A DNA stretch of 64,000 nt from Streptomyces sp. M41(2017) (GCF_002078175.1 NZ_MWFK01000002.1:2232001-2296000), one strand, 5' to 3'; counted from the first letter of the stretch, positions 33,582-42,720 are shown. Translations and numbers: made by a program. The notes: generated by a model not told the origin, from the letters alone.

Positions 33582-34538
33582 ATGAACGATCCGACGCCCC
33601 TTCCCCCGCCCGCCGCCCCTCTCCCGGCGTCCCGGCCGCCGTCACGGCCGAACGCCCCCTTCGGAAGGGCCCTCTGCGCGATGGTCACGCCCTTCACCGA
33701 CTCGGGTGACCTGGACGTCGACGGCGCGCAGCGGCTCGCCGAGCGGCTGGTGGCCCAAGGATGCGAGGGCCTGGTCCTCTCCGGGACGACGGGCGAGTCG
33801 CCGACCACCACGGACGCCGAGAAGACGACGCTCGTGCGCGCGGTGCGGGAGGCCGTCGGCGACCGGACGCCGATCGTCGCGGGGGTGGGGACCGCCGACA
33901 CCCGGCACACCGTGGAGCTGGCGCTGGCGGCCGAGAAGGCGGGCGCGGACGGCCTGTTGGTGGTCGCGCCGTACTACAGCAGGCCTCCGCAGGACGCGGT
34001 CGAGGAGCACTTCCGGGAGATCGCGGACGCATCGGGCCTGCCTCTCGTGCTGTACGACATCCCGGGGCGCACCGGCACCCGGATCGAGCCGGAGACGATG
34101 GTCCGGCTGGCCGGTCACCCGCGGATCGTGGCGGTCAAGGACTGCGCGTACGACCTCCTCGGAACCCAGAAGGTGCTGGCCCGGACGGAGTTGGCGTTCT
34201 ACGCGGGCTGCGACGAGCAGGTGCTCGCCCTGTACGCGATCGGCGCGGCCGGGTACGTGAGCACGGTCGCGAACGTGGTGCCGCGTCAGTTCCGCGCGCT
34301 GCTCGACCTGTTCGACGCCGGGGACACCGGCGGCGCGGCCCGCCTCCAACGGCGGCTCCTCCCCCTCATCGAGTCGATGATGTCGGCCGGCCTGCCGGGC
34401 GCGGTCACGTCGAAGGCGCTGCTCACCGCCCTCGACCTGCCCGCGGGCCCCCTCCGCCGACCTCTGCGCCCCGCCGGCCGTGAGACGGCCGACGGGCTGC
34501 TGAGGACGTACGCGGAGCTGGTCGCCACGGTGTCCTGA
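33582..34538 (+). CDS. dapA: 4-hydroxy-tetrahydrodipicolinate synthase (DapA paralogue)
   Basis: 318 residues with a Pro-rich N-terminal extension (1-25). DapA features are clear: SGTTGESPT (67-75), PYYSRPP (130-136), Y158 with R163 (LYDIPGRTG) and Schiff-base K186 (VAVKD). It condenses pyruvate with aspartate semialdehyde in lysine/DAP synthesis. Sequence around 187-195 (CAYDLLG) differs from the usual KD(A/C)xGDL, so a related aldolase role is possible. No Shine-Dalgarno precedes ATG 33582; GTG at 33546 is an alternative start. dapD is 3 kb away but in a separate unit. Confidence 0.8.
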   Translation: MNDPTPLPPPAAPLPASRPPSRPNAPFGRALCAMVTPFTDSGDLDVDGAQRLAERLVAQGCEGLVLSGTTGESPTTTDAEKTTLVRAVREAVGDRTPIVAGVGTADTRHTVELALAAEKAGADGLLVVAPYYSRPPQDAVEEHFREIADASGLPLVLYDIPGRTGTRIEPETMVRLAGHPRIVAVKDCAYDLLGTQKVLARTELAFYAGCDEQVLALYAIGAAGYVSTVANVVPRQFRALLDLFDAGDTGGAARLQRRLLPLIESMMSAGLPGAVTSKALLTALDLPAGPLRRPLRPAGRETADGLLRTYAELVATVS

Positions 34539-34599
34539 CGGGTGGGGCCGACCCCCGTCCGCCCCCTCCCGTCAGGACGGTGCAGTGTGTCCCCGCCCG

Positions 34600-35838
34600 T
34601 CACGCGCCTCTCGGTCCGGCGGCCCAGCGCTTCGCGAAGACCGGATCCCACCGGCCGCCCGCGCCGTCGTTGCCCTTGCGGAAGCCACTGAGCGGGACCA
34701 CGGTGTCGCTGCCGATGGTGACCAGCACCAACCGGTTGTGGAACTCGTTCGTGCCGGGCGCGATGTCCCAGGCGATCAGTCGCTTGTTGTCGGCCCAGGC
34801 CAGCAGTTGTTGCCCGTGCACCTTGGCGATCCGCTTGCCGCTGCGAGGGTCGATGATCTCCGACGCCGTCGTCTTGCGCCCGCCGGCGAAGTCGCCCGCG
34901 CCGAGCTTGCCGTCCGGGGACAGCCGTGCCTCGACGTACCAGTTCAAGTGCTTCTCGTTCGCCGGGGTGGCGGCCTTGTTGCCGTGGAGGTCGTAGAACC
35001 GGGTGCCGGGCGCCGTGGTGAGCCCCGAGTAGACGAGCTGGGCGTCGTTGCTGAAGGCGAAGTCCTGGCGGGCGTTCAGGTCCTGCGAGTCGGTGACCTC
35101 GCTCCAGGTGCTCTTGCCGGAGCCCACGTCGACGATGCAGAAGCCTGTCCGGGCCGAGGTACCGAAGGGCACGCCCCAGTCGTTCTTCTTTCCGTCCCCG
35201 TCGGAGTCGTAGTCCAGCTTGTGGACGAGATCCGGGTCCTTGGCGTACGTCGTCGCGACGAGCTTGCGGCCGTCCGAGGAGAACTCGGCCGACGCGACAC
35301 CGTGGTCCACGGGGATCCAGCGCTCGACCTTGCCGGTGAGCAGGTCGAGCAGGCCGATCCTTCTGGCCGGGAGCCTCTTCTCCAGGACGGCGGCGGTCCG
35401 CATGCCGGGAGCCACACTGACATACGACCACTGGGTGGTCTTCACGTACTTCCCGGTCTTCTGGTCGAGAAGGCTGTAGGTACGGCCGTTGACGGCGTCC
35501 GTCGCGGACTTCACGACCATGTGCCGGACGTAGTAGGCGGCCAGCGCCGTGCCCCCGGCGGCGATCAGGTCCCGGGGCGGTGTCTGGTCCGGGTGCGCGA
35601 TGATGCTGCTCTTGTTCATCTCGCTCGCGGGACGTACGTCGTCCCCGCCACCGACGAGGCGGGGTACGGCCACCGCGACGGCGATCGCGGCGACGGTGGC
35701 CACGGCGACGGACGCGGTCCTGCGGTTGCGGCGGCGGCGCCGTACGGCCAGGACGCGTTCGGCGAAGTACGGGGGTGCCGGCATGCTGTCGCCGGCCTGC
35801 TCGCGGAAGGCGTCGGACACCAGTTCGTCGACGTTCAC
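34600..35838 (-). CDS. Single-pass membrane beta-propeller protein, partner of ECF sigma factor
   Basis: 412 residues. A cytoplasmic N-terminus of about 40 residues (with AFREQAGDSMPAPPYFAERV and a basic RRRRRNRR) precedes one membrane helix (42-59) and a large extracellular domain. WD40/TolB-like repeats include AEFSSDGRKLVATTY, FAFSNDAQLVYSGL and ARLSPDGKLGAGDF. GTG at 35838 overlaps the sigma factor stop (GTGA). This topology and coupling suggest an anti-sigma factor or sensor that ties an extracytoplasmic signal to the sigma factor. No ZAS zinc motif is present, so the mechanism would differ from the common anti-sigma type. Confidence 0.78.
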   Translation of the reverse strand: MNVDELVSDAFREQAGDSMPAPPYFAERVLAVRRRRRNRRTASVAVATVAAIAVAVAVPRLVGGGDDVRPASEMNKSSIIAHPDQTPPRDLIAAGGTALAAYYVRHMVVKSATDAVNGRTYSLLDQKTGKYVKTTQWSYVSVAPGMRTAAVLEKRLPARRIGLLDLLTGKVERWIPVDHGVASAEFSSDGRKLVATTYAKDPDLVHKLDYDSDGDGKKNDWGVPFGTSARTGFCIVDVGSGKSTWSEVTDSQDLNARQDFAFSNDAQLVYSGLTTAPGTRFYDLHGNKAATPANEKHLNWYVEARLSPDGKLGAGDFAGGRKTTASEIIDPRSGKRIAKVHGQQLLAWADNKRLIAWDIAPGTNEFHNRLVLVTIGSDTVVPLSGFRKGNDGAGGRWDPVFAKRWAAGPRGA

Positions 35839-36389
35839 GGACGCACCTCCACGGGCGAGTTGGGGCGGGGCTGCTGCTCTGCCCCGGCGGGGCCCAGCGC
35901 CGCGAGTTCGGGCGCGAGGGTGCGCAGCCGGGCCAGCGAACGGTGCGTCGTGGACCGTACGGTCCCCACGGAGCACCCGAGGATCCGGGCCACGTCGGCC
36001 TCCGGAAGGTCCTCGAAATAGCGCAGGACCAGCACGGCGCGCTGCCGGGCCGTGAGCCGGGCCAGCGCCCCTCGCATCACGAGGCGCAGCTCGGCGGCGG
36101 ACGCCGTGTCCGCTCCGGTGCCCGCCTCGGGCGTCTCGGCGACGCTGAGTTCGCGACGGGGCCACTTCAGCCGCCAGCGACTGATCTGCTGCCGGTAGAG
36201 GACCCTGCGGACGTACGCCTCCGGTTCCTCGACCCGGTTCCAGTGGCCCGCCACCTTGATCAGCGCGTTCTGCAGGAGGTCCTCTGCGGTGTGCCGGTCG
36301 CCGCCGCTGAGCAGGACGGCCGTCTTCAGCAGCGCGGACGACCTGCTCGCCACGAACTCCTTGAAACTCTCCTGCGCTGCGGCATCCAT
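35835..36389 (-). CDS. SigE-family ECF RNA polymerase sigma factor
   Basis: 184 residues. Region 2 is at about 12-75 (HTAEDLLQNALIKVAGHWNR, binding the -10). Region 4 is at about 110-160 (LTARQRAVLVLRYFEDLPEA, then VARILGCSVGTVRS, binding the -35). Short length and sequence fit the actinobacterial SigE-family ECF group. It is co-translated with a membrane beta-propeller protein, its likely regulator. ATG at 36389 is preferred; GTG 6 nt upstream is also possible. Confidence 0.88.
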   Translation of the reverse strand: MDAAAQESFKEFVASRSSALLKTAVLLSGGDRHTAEDLLQNALIKVAGHWNRVEEPEAYVRRVLYRQQISRWRLKWPRRELSVAETPEAGTGADTASAAELRLVMRGALARLTARQRAVLVLRYFEDLPEADVARILGCSVGTVRSTTHRSLARLRTLAPELAALGPAGAEQQPRPNSPVEVRP

Positions 36390-36585
36390 CGTCACCTTCT
36401 CTTCCCCGGCGGGCGCTGCACCCGTCCCCTGTGCTCCCTGTGACGCGCGCGACCGCCCGCCGCTATGCCTCGGCCGGGCGAGTTCTTCCGGGACCCGTCC
36501 ACGGCGGGGGATCCAACGGGCTCGTGGCCCGCGCTCGGCGCGACATTCCCGAAGGACGACCTCGTCCCTGTCGTACCGTGTCGAG

Positions 36586-37095
36586 GTGAACCGCCCCCTG
36601 CTGTTCCTCGACGTCGACGGCCCCCTCAACCCGTTCGCGGCCCAGAAGGAACGCCGGCCCGAGGGGTACACCACGATCCGGGCGGCCCTGGAGCCGGGTC
36701 GGCCGCTGCGTGTCTGGCTGCACCCGGACCATGGCAGCGTGCTGCTCGGTCTCGGCTACGACCTGTGCTGGGCGACCACGTGGATGGACGCCGCCAACCG
36801 CTGGATCGCCCCCGTCGTCGGCCTCCCCGAGCTGCCCTACGTCGACTTCGCGGGAGCCCTGTTCGTCGAGCGCTCCGACGGCGTCCACTGGAAGACGGAA
36901 CGCATCGTGGAGTACGCGAAGGGCCGCCCGTTCGCCTGGGTGGACGACGAACAGAGCCCGGCGGACGGGGAGTTCGTGGCCGCCCGGCATCCCGCGCCCG
37001 CCCTGCTGCGGCATGTGAACCCCCGACTGGGCCTGCGCGACGACGACTTCGACGCCCTGCGGGATTTCGCCGCCGCTCTGGACGCCGGGGCGTAG
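36586..37095 (+). CDS. HAD-like protein
   Basis: 169 residues. It starts with a HAD motif I (LLFLDVDGPLNPF, D9 and D11). It has a likely motif II/III region (WATTWMDAANRW and later ERIVEYAKGRPFAWVDDEQS with the metal-binding aspartates). It is shorter than typical phosphatases and is a minimal, cap-less HAD member. GTG at 36586 is chosen because it places the motif at the N-terminus; the ribosome site is weak. Substrate unknown. Ends at a bidirectional terminator shared with dapD. Confidence 0.75.
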   Translation: MNRPLLFLDVDGPLNPFAAQKERRPEGYTTIRAALEPGRPLRVWLHPDHGSVLLGLGYDLCWATTWMDAANRWIAPVVGLPELPYVDFAGALFVERSDGVHWKTERIVEYAKGRPFAWVDDEQSPADGEFVAARHPAPALLRHVNPRLGLRDDDFDALRDFAAALDAGA

Positions 37096-37130
37096 GAGAA
37101 CGGGCGGTACCAGGGGGCGGCCCCCGGACA

Positions 37131-37170
37131 CGGTCGAGGCCCTCCCGCACCCGCGGAAGGGCCTCGACCG
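37131..37170. terminator. Bidirectional terminator between HAD and dapD genes
   Basis: A perfect 13-bp stem (37131-37143 with 37158-37170) and 14-nt loop between two convergent stops. Confidence 0.75.
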
Positions 37171-37209
37171 CACACCGTGCGACACCGGCAGCCTGCCGGT
37201 GACCGGTCG

Positions 37210-38199
37210 TCAGTTGTGGCTGTGCAGCACCTCGTTCAGGCCGCCCCACACCGCGTTGTTCGGGCGGGCCTCGACCTTGCCGGTGACCGAGTTGCGGCGG
37301 AACAGGATGTTCGAGGCGCCGGAGAGCTCACGGGCCTTGACGATCTCTCCGTCGGGCATCGTCACGCGCGTGCCGGCCGTGACGTAGAGACCGGCCTCGA
37401 CGACGCACTCGTCGCCGAGGGCGATGCCGACTCCCGCCTCCGCACCGACGAGGCAGCGCTCGCCGATGGTGATGCGGACGTTGCCGCCGCCCGACAGGGT
37501 GCCCATGGTGGACGCGCCGCCGCCGATGTCCGAGCCGTTGCCGACCACGACACCGGCGGAGATGCGGCCCTCGACCATGGAGGTGCCGAGCGTGCCCGCG
37601 TTGAAGTTGACGAAGCCCTCGTGCATGACCGTCGTGCCCTCGGCGAGGTGCGCGCCGAGACGGACCCGGTCGGCGTCGGCGATCCGGACGCCCTTCGGGG
37701 CGACGTAGTCCGTCATGCGCGGGAACTTGTCGATGGAGGTCACCTGGAGGTGCAGGCCGCCGGCGCGGGCGTTCAGCCGGACCTTCTCGATGTCGTCGAC
37801 GGCGACGGGGCCGAGCGAGGTCCACGCGACGTTGGCGAGCAGGCCGAACAGGCCGTCCAGGTTCTGGCCGTGCGGCTTGACCAGGCGGTGCGAGAGGAGG
37901 TGCAGGCGCAGGTAGGCGTCGTGCGCGTCGAGCGGCTTGTCGTCGAGGGACGCGATGACCGTACGGACCGCGACCACCTCGACACCGCGGCGGGCGTCCG
38001 GGCCGATCGCCTGGGCGGCGCCCTCGCCGAGCAGTTCGACGGCCCGCTCGGCGGACAGCCGCTCGGTGCCCGCCGGGCCGGGCTCGGCGGACAGTTCGGG
38101 CGCGGGGAACCAGGTGTCGAGAACGCTGCCGTCGGCGGTGAGGGTGGCGAGCCCGGCGGCGACGGCGCCGGTGGTACGAGAAGCAGTCGTGTCGGTCAT
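37210..38199 (-). CDS. dapD: Tetrahydrodipicolinate N-succinyltransferase
   Basis: 329 residues. An N-terminal helical domain is followed by a left-handed parallel beta-helix of hexapeptide repeats (about 170-290: VRLGAHLAEGTTVMHEGFVN, then VVVGNGSDIGGGASTMGTLS). This matches the actinobacterial DapD type. It transfers succinyl from succinyl-CoA to tetrahydrodipicolinate in lysine/meso-DAP biosynthesis, needed for peptidoglycan. Monocistronic; conserved location upstream of the suf cluster in streptomycetes. Confidence 0.93.
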   Translation of the reverse strand: MTDTTASRTTGAVAAGLATLTADGSVLDTWFPAPELSAEPGPAGTERLSAERAVELLGEGAAQAIGPDARRGVEVVAVRTVIASLDDKPLDAHDAYLRLHLLSHRLVKPHGQNLDGLFGLLANVAWTSLGPVAVDDIEKVRLNARAGGLHLQVTSIDKFPRMTDYVAPKGVRIADADRVRLGAHLAEGTTVMHEGFVNFNAGTLGTSMVEGRISAGVVVGNGSDIGGGASTMGTLSGGGNVRITIGERCLVGAEAGVGIALGDECVVEAGLYVTAGTRVTMPDGEIVKARELSGASNILFRRNSVTGKVEARPNNAVWGGLNEVLHSHN

Positions 38200-38328
38200 G
38201 GGTGAAACCTAACGTGGCGTGGCCCGCCCGGGCGAACCGGTCCGGGGGGTGTCTCAGGTACCGGGCGCGCCACCGGCACCGCGGTCCCCACCGCACGCGT
38301 CGGCGTCGTCGCGACGGACCGCGCGTCC

Positions 38329-38865
38329 TCAGGGCAGGACGCGCGCCAGCACCTCGCGCGCGTACCCCTCGTCATAGGACGTGCCGGTCAGCAGGACCTG
38401 GAGGCAGATGCCGTCCAGCAGGGCGACGAGTGCGCGCGCGGTCACCGGATCCGTGCGCCGGGACAGTGGTTCGACGAGGCTGTCGATCCACTCGGCGGCG
38501 ACCGGGCGCAGGGCGGGCCTGCGGAGAGCCGCGAGATACAGCTCGTACTCCAGCTCCACGCCGGTGCGGTCGCCCGCCAGCCATTCGCCGATCAGCCCGG
38601 CGAGTTCGGCGGCCAGGTCGGTACGGGTGTCCTCCAGGGCACCGCGCGCCGCGAGGACCTTGGCGAAGCCCTCGTTCGCCTGGCGCAGCGCGGCGACGAG
38701 CAGCTCGTCGAGGGTCTTGAAGTGGTAGGTGGTGGAGCCGAGGGGTACGTCGGCCTCGGCGGCGGCGGAGCGATGGCTGAGCCCCGCGATGCCCTTGGCG
38801 CCGACGACGCGGATCGCCGCGTCGATGATCCGCTGACGCCGCTCCGGGTCGTACCGCCGGGCCAT
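38329..38865 (-). CDS. TetR-family transcriptional regulator
   Basis: 178 residues. The TetR helix-turn-helix lies at about 10-55 (RQRIIDAAIRVVGAKGIAGL, then VPLGSTTYHF). The C-terminal ligand domain is helical. It lies 70 bp downstream of an SMR-type efflux gene on the same strand, so it likely represses its own pump operon and is relieved by a pump substrate. The GTAC-rich direct repeat at the pump promoter is the candidate site. Confidence 0.87.
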   Translation of the reverse strand: MARRYDPERRQRIIDAAIRVVGAKGIAGLSHRSAAAEADVPLGSTTYHFKTLDELLVAALRQANEGFAKVLAARGALEDTRTDLAAELAGLIGEWLAGDRTGVELEYELYLAALRRPALRPVAAEWIDSLVEPLSRRTDPVTARALVALLDGICLQVLLTGTSYDEGYAREVLARVLP

Positions 38866-38935
38866 CAGCGGCCGCCGTCCGCGGGGCCCGACGCGACCCC
38901 GGAATCGGCGGAGCGCGAAGCCGTCCGCGCGGCCA

Positions 38936-39256
38936 TCAGTGCGCGCCGCCCAGGTTGAGCAGGACGACCCCGCCGATGATCAGCACGATGCCGCCCGCCT
39001 TCGCGACCGTGAGTCCCTCGCCGAGGAACAGTGCGCCGATCGCGGCGATGGCGGCGGTGCCGACGCCGGCCCAGATCGCGTAGGCCGTGCCGACGGAGAT
39101 GGTCTTCAGGGTCTGGGCGAGCAGTGCGAACGCGATGACGTATCCGAGGACGGTCAGCAGCGAGGGCCAGAGCCTGCTGAAGCCTTCCGTGTACTTCATC
39201 GCGGTGGTCGCGCCGACCTCCGCCGCGATGGCTCCGGCGAGCAGTACGTATCCCAT
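38936..39256 (-). CDS. Small multidrug resistance (SMR/EmrE-QacE) transporter
   Basis: 106 residues, four hydrophobic helices. The essential membrane glutamate is E13 (GAIAAEVGATTAMK), equivalent to EmrE Glu14. The GTAYAIWAGVGTAAIA segment of helix 3 is typical of the SMR family. It exports lipophilic cations, quaternary ammonium compounds or guanidinium in exchange for protons as a dual-topology dimer. No Shine-Dalgarno is present and a -10-like TACTCT ends 7 nt before the ATG, so the mRNA may be leaderless. Confidence 0.9.
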   Translation of the reverse strand: MGYVLLAGAIAAEVGATTAMKYTEGFSRLWPSLLTVLGYVIAFALLAQTLKTISVGTAYAIWAGVGTAAIAAIGALFLGEGLTVAKAGGIVLIIGGVVLLNLGGAH

Positions 39257-39257
39257 G

Positions 39258-39296
39258 CGTACAAGAGTACACATCGACGCGTACACCCGTACACAT
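39258..39296 (-). promoter_or_regulatory. Operator-like direct repeats at SMR pump promoter
   Basis: Two 17-bp near-identical units, CGTACAAGAGTACACAT (39258-39274) and CGTACACCCGTACACAT (39280-39296), are spaced 22 bp apart, two helical turns. Each contains an inverted GTAC-N4-GTAC. They cover the predicted -10 and start point of the SMR gene; the co-transcribed TetR protein is the likely ligand. Confidence 0.6.
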
Positions 39297-39403
39297 GTCA
39301 GGTCCATCAATCCCGTGGGCGCCGCGCGCACCAGCGGATATCGTTCGCGATCACAGTGGGGGCGGAGTCGCGCGGACTCCCGGGACGATGGAGCACACGA
39401 GGT

Positions 39404-40495
39404 ATGTCGGACAGATCCGGGTGGGGACCTCAAGGGCCGCAGGGGCCGTATGCCGGTGCGCCGGGCGGCTGGGGCTGGACACCGCCGCCACCGCCGCCCA
39501 AGCCGGGCGTGATACCGCTGGCCCCGCTGGGGGTGGACTCGGTCCTCAGCGGCGCCTTCACCACGATGGGCCGCTACGCGAAGCCGCTGTTCGGGGTGGC
39601 CGGCCTCGTCAACCTGGGGCTCGGGGTCATCCTGGCCGGCGCCGGCGCCTTCGCCTACAGCGCGGTGGCGGACCACGTCCACCGGCTCACCGACGGGCAC
39701 GGCACGACGCACTGGTCGGACGTCCGGCCCGTGCTGGCGGCGTTCGGCCTCGTCTGGGCCCTCGCCGTGCTGACGATGCCGCTGGCCAACGCCGTGGTCC
39801 AGGCCGCCTGCGTGGCCACCCTGCACGAGGCGGTGCTCGGCCGGCGCGCCCGGGTCGCCGCGGTGTGGCAGCGTGCGCGGCGGCGGATCCCGTCGGTGCT
39901 CGGCGTGACGGTCCTGTCGGGCCTGGCCGTGCTGCTCCCCCTCGTCGTCGGCGTGGTCCTCTTCGCCGTCACGATCGCCCTGTCGTCCGGGTCGTCGCTG
40001 CCCGCCGTGCTCTTCTTCCTGCTCGCGCCCGCCTCCGCCGCGGCGGCGGTCTGGCTGTACGTGCTGTTCTCGTTCGCCCCCTCCGCCGCCGTCCTGGAGG
40101 ACGCCTCGCCGGTGACGGCGATGCGGCGGTCCGTACGGCTGGTGCGCGGGGCCTGGTGGCGCACGTTCGGCGTCTCGCTGCTCGGCCTGGTCATCGTGAC
40201 GACGCTGGCCTCGCTGGTGCGGATGCCGTTCATGTTCACGATGCCGGTCTTCTCCTCCTACGACCCCGCGGCGGCGCCTCCGGCGGACGCCGCGGAGCTG
40301 TTCCACGACGTGCTGCCTGACCTGATGCCCTATCTGGCGGTCACGCTGGCCACGACGTTCCTGACCCAGCTCCTGTCGGCCGTTTTCCTGCCGCTGGTGA
40401 CGACCCTGCTCTACATCGACCGGCGCATCCGCCGGGAGGGCCTCGCGGACATCCTGGCCCGCGTGGCCGCCACACCCGCCACTCCCCCGGTGTAG
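39404..40495 (+). CDS. Membrane protein, glycerophosphodiester phosphodiesterase membrane-domain-like
   Basis: 363 residues. A Gly/Pro/Trp-rich cytoplasmic head (1-40, ending PPPPPPKPGVIPLAPLG) is followed by about six to seven membrane helices. The architecture and the SVLSGAFTTMGRYAKPLFGV and TLLYIDRRIRREGL segments match actinobacterial proteins annotated as glycerophosphoryl diester phosphodiesterase membrane-domain or DUF7544/DUF7847-like. No enzymatic domain is present. Function unknown. A strong terminator follows. Confidence 0.75.
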   Translation: MSDRSGWGPQGPQGPYAGAPGGWGWTPPPPPPKPGVIPLAPLGVDSVLSGAFTTMGRYAKPLFGVAGLVNLGLGVILAGAGAFAYSAVADHVHRLTDGHGTTHWSDVRPVLAAFGLVWALAVLTMPLANAVVQAACVATLHEAVLGRRARVAAVWQRARRRIPSVLGVTVLSGLAVLLPLVVGVVLFAVTIALSSGSSLPAVLFFLLAPASAAAAVWLYVLFSFAPSAAVLEDASPVTAMRRSVRLVRGAWWRTFGVSLLGLVIVTTLASLVRMPFMFTMPVFSSYDPAAAPPADAAELFHDVLPDLMPYLAVTLATTFLTQLLSAVFLPLVTTLLYIDRRIRREGLADILARVAATPATPPV

Positions 40496-40518
40496 GCACC
40501 TGACCCCGGGAACACGCG

Positions 40519-40548
40519 AAGGGGCGGCACCCGAAGGTGCCGCCCCTT
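40519..40548. terminator. Terminator with CGAA tetraloop
   Basis: A perfect 13-bp stem (40519-40531 with 40536-40548) closed by CGAA, 23 nt after the membrane-protein stop. It also lies 64 nt beyond the end of the convergent suf operon, so it can serve both. Confidence 0.85.
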
Positions 40549-40612
40549 GCGACGTACCGGAGTACGGGACGGACGGACTGCCGGAGCAGCCGACCCGCGC
40601 GGTTCCGGGGTC

Positions 40613-40966
40613 TCAGACGTTGAAGCCGAGCGCCCTGAGCTGCTCGCGGCCGTCGTCCGTGATCTTGTCCGGGCCCCACGGCGGCATCCAGACCCAGTTG
40701 ATGCGCAGTTCGTTGACGAGGCCGTCCGTGGCGGACTTGGCCTGGTCCTCGATGACGTCGGTGAGCGGACAGGCCGCCGACGTCAGGGTCATGTCGATGG
40801 TCGCGATGTTCGCGTCGTCGATGTGGATGCCGTAGATGAGGCCGAGGTTGACCACGTCGATGCCCAGCTCGGGGTCGACCACGTCGTACAGCGCCTCGCG
40901 GACTTCCTCCTCCGAGGCCGGCTTCGTCGTCAGGCTCTCGCCCGATGTCACAGTGTTCTCGCTCAT
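40613..40966 (-). CDS. sufT: SufT-like metal-sulfur cluster assembly factor (MIP18/DUF59)
   Basis: 117 residues, DUF59 fold. Conserved elements are REALYDVVDPELGIDVVNLG (near 23-42) and the TSAACPLTD segment with its cysteine. It helps mature Fe-S proteins. It is the last gene of the suf operon; its ATG overlaps the sufU stop (ATGA). Confidence 0.9.
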   Translation of the reverse strand: MSENTVTSGESLTTKPASEEEVREALYDVVDPELGIDVVNLGLIYGIHIDDANIATIDMTLTSAACPLTDVIEDQAKSATDGLVNELRINWVWMPPWGPDKITDDGREQLRALGFNV

Positions 40967-41436
40967 GCCGTCTTCCTCACAGCCTTCTCGGGCTCGTCGC
41001 CCAGCGCCTGGGCCGTCGCGTCCTTCCACGCCATCCAGCTCAGGAGGGCGCATTTGACCCGAGCCGGGTACTTGGAGACACCGGCGAACGCGACCGCGTC
41101 CTCCAGCACCTCCTCCATGGCGTCGTCGGGCTCGATCCGGCCCTTGGACTGCATCAGCTCCAGGAAGGTCTCCTGGATCTTCTGCGCGTCGGTGACGTCC
41201 TTGCCGACGAGGAGGTCGTTCAGTACGGAGGCCGAGGCCTGACTGATCGAGCAGCCCTGACCCTCGTACGAGATGTCCTCGATCCGCTCGCCGTCGTACT
41301 TCACCCGCAGTGTGATCTCGTCACCGCAGGTGGGGTTGACGTGGTGCACCTCGGCGTCGCCGTCCCTCAGACCGCGCCCGTGCGGGTGCTTGTAGTGGTC
41401 CAGGATGACTTCCTGGTACATCGAATCCAGCTTCAC
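40963..41436 (-). CDS. sufU: SufU zinc-containing sulfurtransferase
   Basis: 157 residues. The zinc/sulfur-accepting residues are C37 and D39 (NPTCGDE), C62 (GQGCSIS) and C129 (RVKCALLSW). The extra insertion between the second and third cysteines is typical of SufU rather than IscU. It accepts persulfide sulfur from SufS by zinc-ligand exchange and delivers it to SufBCD. It lies between sufS (16-bp gap) and sufT. Confidence 0.93.
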   Translation of the reverse strand: MKLDSMYQEVILDHYKHPHGRGLRDGDAEVHHVNPTCGDEITLRVKYDGERIEDISYEGQGCSISQASASVLNDLLVGKDVTDAQKIQETFLELMQSKGRIEPDDAMEEVLEDAVAFAGVSKYPARVKCALLSWMAWKDATAQALGDEPEKAVRKTA

Positions 41437-41452
41437 GTTCTCAGCCAGCCCC

Positions 41453-42720
41453 TCAGCCGAAGAAGTTCCGTACGTGCTCCAGACCGTCGACCAGAGCGTC
41501 GATCTCGGCCGGCGTGGAGTACAGATAGAACGACGCTCGCGTGGTCGCAGGAATTCCGTACCGCAGGCAGACCGGACGGGCGCAGTGGTGACCGACCCGG
41601 ACCGCGATGCCCTGCTCGTCGAGGACCTGGCCCACGTCGTGCGGGTGGATGTCGCCCAGCGTGAACGAGATCGCCGCGCCGCGGTCCTCGGCCGTCGTGG
41701 GGCCGATGATCCGCAGGTCGGGGACGTCCGCGAGCCGCTTCACCGCGTACTCGGTGAGGGCGTGCTCGTGGGCGAGGATCTTGTCCATGCCGATCGACGA
41801 GAGGTAGTCGATCGCCGCGCCCAGACCGACCGCCTGCGCGATCGGCGGGGTACCCGCCTCGAACTTGTGCGGCGCCGGCGCGTACGTCGACGAGTGCATC
41901 GACACGGTCTCGATCATCTCGCCGCCGCCGAGGAACGGCGGGAGGTCCTCGAGGAGCTCCTGGCGTCCCCACAGGACACCGATGCCGGTCGGGCCGCACA
42001 TCTTGTGGCCGGTGAAGGCCACGAAGTCGGCCTGGAGGGCCTGCACGTCGAGCGGCATGTGCGGGGCGGCCTGCGACGCGTCGATCAGGACCAGCGCACC
42101 GACCTCCTGGGCGCGGCGCACTATCGCCTCGACCGGGTTCACGGTGCCCAGGATGTTCGACACCAGCACGAAGGAGACGATCTTCGTCTTCTCGGTGATG
42201 ATCTCGTCCATGTTCGACAGGTCGAGACGGCCGTCGTCGGTGAGGCCGAACCACTTCAGCTTCGCGCCGGTGCGCTGCGACAGCAGCTGCCACGGAACGA
42301 TGTTGGAGTGGTGCTCCATCTCCGTGATGACGATCTCGGTCTCGTGGTCGACGCGGTAGGGCTCATCGGCCCAGCCGAGCATGTTGGCCACGAGGTTGAG
42401 CGACTCGGAGGCGTTCTTGGTGAAGATCACCTCGTCGCGGCTCGGCGCGTTGATGAACGCGGCGACCTTGTCGCGCGCACCCTCGTACAGCGCCGTGGCC
42501 TCCTCGGCGAGCACATGCACACCGCGGTGGACGTTGGCGTTGTAGCGCTCGTAGTACTCGTTGAGGGCGTCCAGCACCTGACGCGGCTTCTGCGAGGTCG
42601 CCGCGTTGTCCAGGTACACGAGCTTCCGGCCGTCGTGGACCTGTCGGTCCAGGATGGGGAAGTCCTTGCGGATCGCCTCGCCAAGAAGATTGGACTCGGT
42701 GAGGAGGCCCGGCAGCTGTG

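Noticed and set aside
32783..33709. Plus-strand 308-codon frame overlapping the dapA start
   Set aside because: Arg/Gly/Pro-rich with poor third-position bias, and it conflicts with the well-supported dapA frame.
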